A model generated the notes under the pieces. The model was not told the origin of the DNA, ran no database searches, and worked only from the letters and a program-made list of their open reading frames with translations. Positions 51,900 through 63,256 of a DNA stretch of 64,000 bases are shown piece after piece (within the stretch, counting starts at the first letter, position 1; each line of letters opens with the position of its first letter). This DNA is from Liolophura sinensis. Taxonomy: Eukaryota; Mollusca; Polyplacophora; Chitonida; Chitonidae. Both the position numbers and the translations under genes were made by a program. Location: the NCBI RefSeq assembly GCF_032854445.1, contig NW_027018131.1:1-64000 (forward strand). The letters run 5' to 3'.

Positions 51900-54800
51900 G
51901 ACGTATTTTGTGACGAGAAATCGAATGGTGCAAACCGCGTTGCTCTCCAACCAATACTTTTGGCTGTAGCCACAAATGAATAATCAATGATGTCAAGATC
52001 ACGTGCCCAGCAACGGCTCTTAATCCATGGAAACCATAGAAATTTGCAATTTTTCAACAGCTGGAGATGCCTGGCCCAATTGCGCATCTTTTGGCACCTT
52101 ATTGATGTGGGTCAGTGTTCAATTGTACTTTTTACAGCGGACTGTGTCATGTACCTTGTGTTTTTTTTATATACAAATGGTGTGGTTTTTCTACATGTAG
52201 ATAAAGACATTGAGTTTGTCTTCGACTTAGAAGTAAGACATTTGCTGGGTGAGTTAAATGGGCTTGGCCCAAAGATTTGACGTCGTCTGGGCTACCGAAG
52301 GGCACATAACTTACAATGAAAAGTTAAATATAGTAATGACCAGTCGCGATTGTACACAGTTAATGTAGCCGATTTCAATTCGCAAAAAGACCAGGCAAAA
52401 ATCCAAAAGTAGAAAAACTGTTCCAATGCTGCTGGTAAGAGGCTAATCCGACGTATTTTGTGATGAGAAATCGAATGGTGCAAACCGCGTTGCTCTGCGA
52501 CCAATACTTTTGGCTGTAGCCACAAATGAATAATCAATGATGTCAAGATCACGTGCCCAGCAACGGCTCTTAATCCATGGAAACCATAGAAATTTGCAAT
52601 TTTTCAACAGCTGGAGATGCCTGGCCCAATTGCGCATCTTTTGGCACCTTTTTGATGTGGGTCAGTGTTTAATTGTACTTTTTACAGCGGATTGTATCAA
52701 GTACCTTGTGTTTTTTTATATACAAATGGTGTTGTTTTTCTACATGTAGATAAAGACATTGAGTTTGTCTTCGACTTAGGAGTAAGACATTTGCTGGGTG
52801 AGTTAAATGGGCTTGGCCCAAAGATTTGACGTCGTCTGGGCTACCGAAGGGCACATAACTTATAATGAAATGTTGAATATAGTAATGACCAGTCGCGATT
52901 GTACATAGTTAATGTAGCCGATTTCAATTAGCAAAAAGACCAGGCAAAAATCCAAAAGTGGAAAAACTGTTCCAATGCTGCTGGTAAGAGGCTAATCCGA
53001 CGTATTTTGTGACGAGAAATCGAATGGTGCAAACCGCGTTGCTCTCCAACCAATACTTTTGGCTGTAGCCACAAATGCATAATCAATGATGTCAAGATCA
53101 CGTGCCCAGCAACGGCTCTTGCTCCATGGAAACCAAGGAGATTTGTAATTTTTCAACAGCTGGAGATGCTTGGCCCAATTGCGCATCCTTTGGCACCTTA
53201 TTGATGTGGGTCAGTGTTCAATTGTACTTTTTACAGCGGATTGTATCAAGTACCTTGTGTTTTTTTTATATACAAATGGTGTGGTTTTTCTACATGTAGA
53301 TAAAGAGATTGAGTTTGTCTTCGACTTAGAAGTAAGACATTTGCTGGGTGAGTTAAATGGGCTTGGCCCAAAGATTTGACGTCGTCTGGGCTACCGAAGG
53401 GCACATAACTTACAATGAAAAGTTAAATATAGTAATGACCAGTCGCGATTGTACATAGTTAATGTAGCCGATTTCAATTCGCAAAAAGACCAGGCAAAAA
53501 TCCAAAAGTAGAAAAACTGTTCCAATGCTGCTGGTAAGAGGCTAATCCGACGTATTTTGTGACGAGAAATCGAATGGTGCAAACCGCGTTGCTCTGCGAC
53601 CAATACTTTTGGCTGTAGCCACAAATGAATAATCAATGATGTCAAGATCACGTGCCCAGCAACGGCTCTTAATCCATGGAAACCATAGAAATTTGCAATT
53701 TTTCAACAGCTGGAGATGCCTGGCCCAATTGCGCATCTTTTGGCACCTTATTGATGTGGGTCAGTGTTCAATTGTACTTTTTACAGCGGACTGTGTCATG
53801 TACCTTGTGTTTTTTTTATATACAAATGGTGTGGTTTTTCTACATGTAGATAAAGACATTGAGATTGTCTTCGACTTAGAAGTAAGACATTTGCTGGGTG
53901 AGTTAAATGGGCTTGGCCCAAAGATTTGACGTCGTCTGGGGTACCGAAGGGCACATAACTTATAATGAAAAGTTGAATATAGTAATGACCAGTCGCGATT
54001 GTACATAGTTAATGTAGCCGATTTCAATTAGCAAAAAGACCAGGCAAAAATCCAAAAGTAGAAAAACTGTTCCAATGCTGCTGGTAAGAGGCTAATCCGA
54101 CGTATTTTGTGACGATAAATCGAATGGTGCAAACCGCGTTGCTCTCCAACCAATACTTTTGGCTGTAGCCACAAATAAATAATCAATGATGTGAAGATCA
54201 CGTGCCCAGCAACGGCTCTTACTCCATGGAAACCAAGGAAATTTGCAATTTTTCAACAGCTGGAGATGCCTGGCCCAATTGCGCATCCTTTGGCACCTTA
54301 TTGATGTGGGTCAGTGTTCAATTGTACTTTTTACAGCGGATTGTATCAAGTACCTTGTGTTTTTTTTATATACAAATGGTGTGGTTTTTCTACATGTAGA
54401 TAAAGACATTGAGTTTGTCTTCGACTTAGAAGTAAGACATTTGCTGGGTGAGTTAAATGGGCTTGGCCCAAAGATTTGACGTCGTCTGGGCTACCGAAGG
54501 GCACATAACTTATAGTGAAAAGTTGAATATTGTAATGACCAGTCGCGATTGTACACAGTTAATGTAGCCGATTTCAATTCGCAAAAAGACCAGGCAAAAA
54601 TCCAAAAGTAGAAAAACTGTTCCAATGCTGCTGGTAAGAGGCTAATCCGACGTATTTTGTGACGAGAAATCGAATGGTGCAAACCGCGTTGCTCTGCGAC
54701 CAATACTTTTGGCTGTAGCCACAAATGAATAATCAATGATGTCAAGATCACGTGCCCAGCAACGGCTCTTACTCCATGGAAACCAAGGAAATTTGCAATT

Positions 54801-57800
54801 TTTCAACAGCTGGAGATGCTTGGCCCAATTGCGCATCCTTTGGCACCTTATTGATGTGGGTCAGTGTTCAATTGTACTTTTTACAGCGGATTGTATCAAG
54901 TACCTTGTGTTTTTTTTATATACAAATGGTGTGGTTTTTCTACATGTAGATAAAGACATTGAGTTTGTCTTCGACTTAGAAGTAAGACATTTGCTGGGTG
55001 AGTTAAATGGGCTTGGCCCAAAGATTTGACGTCGTCTGGGCTACCGAAGGGCACATAACTTACAATGAAAAGTTAAATATAGTAATGACCAGTCGCGATT
55101 GTACATAGTTAATGTAGCCGATTTCAATTCGCAAAAACACCAGGCAAAAATCCAAAAGTAGAAAAACTGTTCCAATGCTGCTGGTAAGAGGCTAATCCGA
55201 CGTATTTTGTGACGAGAAATCGAATGGTGCAAACCGCGTTGCTCTCCAACCAATACTTTTGGCTGTAGCCACAAATGAATAATCAATGATGTCAAGATCA
55301 CGTGCCCAGCAACGGCTCTTAATCCATGGAAACCATAGAAATTTGCAATTTTTCAACAGCTGGAGATGCCTGGCCCAATTGCGCATCTTTTGGCACCTTA
55401 TTGATGTGGGTCAGTGTTCAATTGTACTTTTTACAGCGGACTGTGTCATGTACCTTGTGTTTTTTTTATATACAAATGGTGTGGTTTTTCTACATGTAGA
55501 TAAAGACATTGAGTTTGTCTTCGACTTAGAAGTAAGACATTTGCTGGGTGAGTTAAATGGGCTTGGCCCAAAGATTTGACGTCGTCTGGGCTACCGAAGG
55601 GCACATAACTTACAATGAAAAGTTAAATATAGTAATGACCAGTCGCGATTGTACACAGTTAATGTAGCCGATTTCAATTCGCAAAAAGACCAGGCAAAAA
55701 TCCAAAAGTAGAAAAACTGTTCCAATGCTGCTGGTAAGAGGCTAATCCGACGTATTTTGTGATGAGAAATCGAATGGTGCAAACCGCGTTGCTCTGCGAC
55801 CAATACTTTTGGCTGTAGCCACAAATGAATAATCAATGATGTCAAGATCACGTGCCCAGCAACGGCTCTTAATCCATGGAAACCATAGAAATTTGCAATT
55901 TTTCAACAGCTGGAGATGCCTGGCCCAATTGCGCATCTTTTGGCACCTTTTTGATGTGGGTCAGTGTTTAATTGTACTTTTTACAGCGGATTGTATCAAG
56001 TACCTTGTGTTTTTTTATATACAAATGGTGTTGTTTTTCTACATGTAGATAAAGACATTGAGTTTGTCTTCGACTTAGGAGTAAGACATTTGCTGGGTGA
56101 GTTAAATGGGCTTGGCCCAAAGATTTGACGTCGTCTGGGCTACCGAAGGGCACATAACTTATAATGAAATGTTGAATATAGTAATGACCAGTCGCGATTG
56201 TACATAGTTAATGTAGCCGATTTCAATTAGCAAAAAGACCAGGCAAAAATCCAAAAGTGGAAAAACTGTTCCAATGCTGCTGGTAAGAGGCTAATCCGAC
56301 GTATTTTGTGACGAGAAATCGAATGGTGCAAACCGCGTTGCTCTCCAACCAATACTTTTGGCTGTAGCCACAAATGCATAATCAATGATGTCAAGATCAC
56401 GTGCCCAGCAACGGCTCTTGCTCCATGGAAACCAAGGAGATTTGTAATTTTTCAACAGCTGGAGATGCTTGGCCCAATTGCGCATCCTTTGGCACCTTAT
56501 TGATGTGGGTCAGTGTTCAATTGTACTTTTTACAGCGGATTGTATCAAGTACCTTGTGTTTTTTTTATATACAAATGGTGTGGTTTTTCTACATGTAGAT
56601 AAAGAGATTGAGTTTGTCTTCGACTTAGAAGTAAGACATTTGCTGGGTGAGTTAAATGGGCTTGGCCCAAAGATTTGACGTCGTCTGGGCTACCGAAGGG
56701 CACATAACTTACAATGAAAAGTTAAATATAGTAATGACCAGTCGCGATTGTACATAGTTAATGTAGCCGATTTCAATTCGCAAAAAGACCAGGCAAAAAT
56801 CCAAAAGTAGAAAAACTGTTCCAATGCTGCTGGTAAGAGGCTAATCCGACGTATTTTGTGACGAGAAATCGAATGGTGCAAACCGCGTTGCTCTGCGACC
56901 AATACTTTTGGCTGTAGCCACAAATGAATAATCAATGATGTCAAGATCACGTGCCCAGCAACGGCTCTTAATCCATGGAAACCATAGAAATTTGCAATTT
57001 TTCAACAGCTGGAGATGCCTGGCCCAATTGCGCATCTTTTGGCACCTTATTGATGTGGGTCAGTGTTCAATTGTACTTTTTACAGCGGACTGTGTCATGT
57101 ACCTTGTGTTTTTTTTATATACAAATGGTGTGGTTTTTCTACATGTAGATAAAGACATTGAGATTGTCTTCGACTTAGAAGTAAGACATTTGCTGGGTGA
57201 GTTAAATGGGCTTGGCCCAAAGATTTGACGTCGTCTGGGGTACCGAAGGGCACATAACTTATAATGAAAAGTTGAATATAGTAATGACCAGTCGCGATTG
57301 TACATAGTTAATGTAGCCGATTTCAATTAGCAAAAAGACCAGGCAAAAATCCAAAAGTAGAAAAACTGTTCCAATGCTGCTGGTAAGAGGCTAATCCGAC
57401 GTATTTTGTGACGATAAATCGAATGGTGCAAACCGCGTTGCTCTCCAACCAATACTTTTGGCTGTAGCCACAAATAAATAATCAATGATGTGAAGATCAC
57501 GTGCCCAGCAACGGCTCTTACTCCATGGAAACCAAGGAAATTTGCAATTTTTCAACAGCTGGAGATGCCTGGCCCAATTGCGCATCCTTTGGCACCTTAT
57601 TGATGTGGGTCAGTGTTCAATTGTACTTTTTACAGCGGATTGTATCAAGTACCTTGTGTTTTTTTTATATACAAATGGTGTGGTTTTTCTACATGTAGAT
57701 AAAGACATTGAGTTTGTCTTCGACTTAGAAGTAAGACATTTGCTGGGTGAGTTAAATGGGCTTGGCCCAAAGATTTGACGTCGTCTGGGCTACCGAAGGG

Positions 57801-58500
57801 CACATAACTTATAGTGAAAAGTTGAATATTGTAATGACCAGTCGCGATTGTACACAGTTAATGTAGCCGATTTCAATTCGCAAAAAGACCAGGCAAAAAT
57901 CCAAAAGTAGAAAAACTGTTCCAATGCTGCTGGTAAGAGGCTAATCCGACGTATTTTGTGACGAGAAATCGAATGGTGCAAACCGCGTTGCTCTGCGACC
58001 AATACTTTTGGCTGTAGCCACAAATGAATAATCAATGATGTCAAGATCACGTGCCCAGCAACGGCTCTTACTCCATGGAAACCAAGGAAATTTGCAATTT
58101 TTCAACAGCTGGAGATGCTTGGCCCAATTGCGCATCCTTTGGCACCTTATTGATGTGGGTCAGTGTTCAATTGTACTTTTTACAGCGGATTGTATCAAGT
58201 ACCTTGTGTTTTTTTTATATACAAATGGTGTGGTTTTTCTACATGTAGATAAAGACATTGAGTTTGTCTTCGACTTAGAAGTAAGACATTTGCTGGGTGA
58301 GTTAAATGGGCTTGGCCCAAAGATTTGACGTCGTCTGGGCTACCGAAGGGCACATAACTTACAATGAAAAGTTAAATATAGTAATGACCAGTCGCGATTG
58401 TACATAGTTAATGTAGCCGATTTCAATTCGCAAAAACACCAGGCAAAAATCCAAAAGTAGAAAAACTGTTCCAATGCTGCTGGTAAGAGGCTAATCCGAC
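51900..58500 (+). repeat. Hexamer higher-order repeat around monomers 95-107
   Basis: Monomer starts 51728 and 55027 are 3299 bp apart, as are 55027 and 58326. Monomers 96-100 equal 102-106, including rare AATGCATAATC at about 53077 and 56376 and GTGAAGATCACG in monomers 99 and 105. The early parts of monomers 95 and 101 differ (AATGAAATGTTG with AGTGG versus TTACAATG with AGTAG), while 101 and 107 agree there. The duplicated unit therefore runs from the middle of one monomer to the middle of another; its ends are given only approximately. Confidence 0.85.
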
Positions 58501-59170
58501 GTATTTTGTGACGAGAAATCGAATGGTGCAAACCGCGTTGCTCTCCAACCAATACTTTTGGCTGTAGCCACAAATGAATAATCAATGATGTCAAGATCAC
58601 GTGCCCAGCAACGGCTCTTAATCCATGGAAACCATAGAAATTGGCAATTTTTCAACAGCTGGAGATGCCTGGCCCAATTGCGCATCTTTTGGCACCTTAT
58701 TGATGTGGGTCAGTGTTTAATTGTACTTTTTACAGCGGATTGTATCAAGTACCTTGTGTTTTTTTATATACAAATGGTGTGGTTTTTCTACATGTAGATA
58801 AAGACATGAGAATGTCTTCGACTAAGGAGTAAGACATTTGCTGGGTGAGTTAAATGGGCTTGGCCAAAGATTTGACGTCGTCTGGGCTACCGAAGGGCAC
58901 ATAACTTACAATGAAAAAGTTAAATATAGTAATGACCAGTCGCGATTGTACATAGTTAATGTAGCCGATTTCAATTCGCAAAAAGACCAGGCAAAAATCC
59001 AAAAGTAGAAAAACTGTTCCAATGCTGCTGGTAAGAGGCTAATCCGACGTATTTTGTGACGAGAAATCGAATGTGCAAACCGCGTTGCTCTGCGACCAAT
59101 ACTTTTGGCTGTAGCCACAAATGAATAATCAATGATGTCAAGATCACGTGCCAGCAACGGCTCTTAATCC

Positions 59171-59503
59171 ATGGAAACCATAGAAATTTGCAATTTTTTC
59201 AACAGCTGGAGATGCCTGGCCCAATTGCGCATCTTTTGGCACCTTATTGATGTGGGTCAGTGTTCAATTGTACTTTTTACAGCGGACTGTGTCATGTACC
59301 TTGTGTTTTTTTTATATACAAATGGTGTGGTTTTTCTACATGTAGATAAAGACATTGAGATTGTCTTCGACTTAGAAGTAAGACATTTGCTGGGTGAGTT
59401 AAATGGCTTGGCCCAAAGATTTGACGTCGTCTGGGGTACCGAAGGGCACATAACTTATAATGAAAAGTTGAATATAGTAATGACCAGTCGCGATTGTACA
59501 TAG
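59171..59503 (+). pseudogene. Frame fusion of two coding-like stretches by a one-base loss
   Basis: ATG at 59171 opens a 110-codon plus-strand frame. The missing G near 59405 (AAATGGCTTGG) joins the exon-like stretch, which normally ends at TGA in GATTTGACG, with the frame that is open in monomer 2. The joined reading passes from HLLGELNGL into RFDVVW. That the two stretches sit one base apart fits a single decayed coding segment. However, this indel lies in the error-rich region and is probably a sequencing artefact, so the fused frame itself should not be taken as real. Confidence 0.2.
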
Positions 59504-61608
59504 TTAATGTAGCCGATTTCAATTCGCAAAAAGACCAGGCAAAATCCAAAAGTAGAAAAACTGTTCCAATGCTGCTGGTAAGAGGCTAATCCGACGTATT
59601 TTGTGACGATAAATCGAATGGTGCAAACCGCGTTGCTCTCCAACCAATACTTTTGGCTGTAGCCACAAATAAATAATCAATGATGTCAAGATCACGTGCC
59701 CAGCAACGGCTCTTACTCCATGGAAACCAAGGAAATTTGCAATTTTTCAACAGCTGGAGATGCCTGGCCCAATTGCGCATCCTTTCGCACCTTATTGATG
59801 TGGGTCAGTGTTCAATTGTACTTTTACAGCGGATTGTATCAAGTACCTTGTGTTTTTTTTATATACAAATGGTGTGGTTTTTCTACATGTAGATAAAGAC
59901 ATTGAGTTTGTCTTCGACTTAGAAGTAAGACATTTGCTGGGTGAGTTAAATGGGCTTGGCCCAAAGATTTGACGTCGTCTGGCTACCGAAGGGCACATAA
60001 CTTATAGTGAAAAGTTGAATATTGTAATGACCAGTCGCGATTGTACATAGTTAATGTAGCCGATTTCAATTCGCAAAAAAACCAGGCAAAAATCCAAAAG
60101 TAGAAAAACTGTTCCAATGCTGCTGGTAAGAGGCTAATCCGACGTATTTTGTGACGAGAAATCGAATGGTGCAACCGCGTTGCTCTGCGACCAATACTTT
60201 TGGCTGTAGCCACAAATGAATAATCAATGATGTCAAGATCACGTGCCCAGCAACGCTCTTACTCCATGGAAACCAAGGAAATTTGCAATTTTTCAACAGC
60301 TGGAGATGCTTGGCCCAATTGCGCATCCTTTGGCACCTTATTGATGTGGGTCAGTGTTCAATTGTACTTTTTACAGCGGATTGTATCAAGTACCTTGTGT
60401 TTTTTTTATATACAAATGGTGTGGTTTTTCTACATGTAGATAAAGACATTGAGTTTGTCTTCGACTTAGAAGTAAGACATTTGCTGGGTGAGTTAAATGG
60501 GCTTGGCCCAAAGATTTGACGTCGTCTGGGCTACCGAAGGGCACATAACTTACATTGAAAAGTTAAATATAGTAATGATCAGTCGCGATTGTACATAGTT
60601 AATGTAGCCGATTTCAATCGCAAAAAGACCAGGCAAAATCCAAAAGTAGAAAAACTGTTCCAATGCTGCTGGTAAGAGGCTAATCCGACGTATTTTGTGA
60701 CGAGAAATCGAATGGTGCAAACCGCGTTGCTCTCCAACCAATACTTTTGGCTGTAGCCACAAATGAATAATCAATGATGTCAAGATCACGTGCCCAGCAA
60801 CGGCTCTTAATCCATGGAAACCATAGAAATTGGCAATTTTTCAACAGCTGGAGATGCCTGCCCAATTGCGCATCTTTTGGCACCTTATTGATGTGGTCAG
60901 TGTTTAATTGTACTTTTACAGCGGATTGTATCAAGTACCTTGTGTTTTTTTATATACAAATGGTGTGGTTTTTCTACATGTAGATAAAGACATTGAGAAT
61001 GTCTTCGACTAAGGAGTAAGACATTTGCTGGGTGAGTTAAATGGGCTTGGCCCAAAGATTTGACGTCGTCTGGGATACCGAAGGCCACATAACTTATAAT
61101 GAAATGTTGAATATAGTAATGACCAGTCGCGATTGTACATAGTTAATGTAGCCGATTTCAATTAGCAAAAAGACCAGGCAAAAATCCAAAAGTGGAAAAA
61201 CTGTTCCAATGCTGCTGGTAAGAGGCTAATCCGACGTATTTTGTGACGAGAAATCGAATGGTGCAAACCGCGTTGCTCTCCAACCAATACTTTTGGCTGT
61301 AGCCACAAATGAATAATCAATGATGTCAAGATCACGTGCCCAGCAACGGCTCTTACTCCATGGAAACCAAGGAAATTTGTAATTTTTCAACAGCTGGAGA
61401 TGCTTGGCCCAATTGCGCATCCTTTGGCACCTTATTGATGTGGGTCAGTGTTCAATTGTACTTTTTACAGCGGATTGTATCAAGTACCTTGTGTTTTTTT
61501 ATATACAAATGGTGTGTTTTTCTACATGTAGATAAAGACACTGAGTTTGTCTTCGACTTAGAAATACGATATTTGCTGGGTGAGTTAAATGGGCTTGGCC
61601 CAAAGATT

Positions 61609-62160
61609 TGACGTCGTCTGGGCTACCGAAGGGCACATAACTTACAATGAAATGTTGAATATAGTAATGACCAGTCGCGATTGTACATAGTTAATGTAGC
61701 CGATTTCAATTTGCAAAAAGACCAGGCAAAAATCCAAAAGTAGAAAAACTGTTCCAATGCTGCTGGTAAGAGGCTAATCCGACGTATTTTGTGACGAGAA
61801 ATCGAATGGTGCTAACCGCGTTGCTCTCCGACCAATACTTTTGGCTGTAGCCACAAATGAATAATCAATGATGTCAAGATCACGTGCCCAGCAACGGCTC
61901 TTGCTCCATGGAAACCAAGGAGATTTGTAATTTTTCAAAAGCTGGAGATGCTTGGCCCAATTGCGCATCCTTTGGCACCTTATTGATGTGGGTCAGTGTT
62001 CAATTGTACTTTTTACAGCGGATTGTATCAAGTACCTTGTGTTTTTTTTATATACAAATGGTGTGGTTTTTCTACATGTATGATAAAGAGATTGAGTTTG
62101 TCTTCGACTTAGAAGTAAGACATTTGCTGGGTGAGTTAAATGGGCTTGGCCCAAAGATTT
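61609..62160 (+). repeat. Recombinant monomer 113 joining the types of monomers 57 and 60
   Basis: It opens like monomer 57 (TTACAATGAAATGTTGAAT, AATTTGC) and ends like monomer 60 (TTGCTCC, AAGGAGATTT, TCAAAAGCTGG, AAAGAGATTG). The switch lies between about 61690 and 61900. Block L has monomers 58 and 59 between, so R has lost three monomer lengths here relative to L. Confidence 0.8.
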
Positions 62161-63256
62161 GACGTCGTCTGGGGCTACCGAAGGGCGCATAACTTACAAT
62201 GAAAAGTTAAATATAGTAATGACCAGTCGCGATTGTACATAGTTAATGTAGCCGATTTCAATTCGCAAAAAGACCAGGCAAAAATCCAAAAGTAGAAAAA
62301 CTGTTCCAATGCTGCTGGTAAGAGGCTAATCCGACGTATTTTGTGACGAGAAATCGAATGGTGCAAACCGCGTTGCTCTGCGACCAATACTTTTGGCTGT
62401 AGCCACAAATGAATAATCAATGATGTCAAGATCACGTGCCCAGCAACGGCTCTTAATCCATGGAAACCATAGAAATTTGCAATTTTTCAACAGCTGGAGA
62501 TGCCTGGCCCAATTGCGCATCTTTTGGCACCTTATTGATGTGGGTCAGTGTTCAATTGTACTTTTTACAGCAGACTGTATCAAGTAACTTGCGTTTTTTT
62601 ATATACAAATGGTGTTGTTTTTCTACATGGATAAAGACATTGAGATTGTCTTCGACTTAGAAGTAAGACATTTGCTGGGTGAGTTAAATGGGCTTGGCCA
62701 AAGATTTGACGTCGTCTGGGCTACCGAAGGGCACATAACTTATAATGAAAAGTTGAATATAGTAATGACCAGTCGCGATTGTACATAGTTAATGTAGCCG
62801 ATTTCAATTAGCAAAAAGAACAGGCAAAAATCCAAAAGTGGAAAAAACTGTTCCAATGCTGCTGGTAAGAGGCTAATCCGACGTATTTTGTGACGAGAAA
62901 TCGAATGATGCAAACCGCGTTGCTCTCCAACCAATACTTTTGGCTGTAGCCACAAATGAATAATCAATGATGTCAAGATCACGTGCCCAGCAACGGCTCT
63001 TACTCCATGGAAACCATAGAAATTTGCAATTTTTCAACAGCTGGAGATGCCTGGCCCAATTGCGCATCTTTTGGCACCTTATTGATGTGGGTCAGTGTTC
63101 AATTGTACTTTTTACAGCGGACTGTGTCATGTACCTTGTGTTTTTTTATATACAAATGGTGTGGTTTTTCTACATGTAGATAAAGACATTGAGATTGTCT
63201 TCGACTTAGAAGTAAGACATTTGCTGGGTGAGTTAAATGGGCTTGGCCCAAAGATT

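Larger units (their letters stand above)
58800..62850. other. Indel-rich stretch, probably lower-accuracy sequence
   Basis: More than twenty isolated indels against consensus. One base is lost near 58807, 58863, 59072, 59151, 59405, 59544, 59821, 59981, 60173, 60255, 60618, 60636, 60860, 60895, 60912, 61516 and 62697, two bases near 62629. One base is gained near 58912, 59192, 62080, 62172 and 62843. The corresponding monomers in block L lack them. Losses outnumber gains and most are in short homopolymers, the pattern of raw long-read consensus. Confidence 0.75.
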
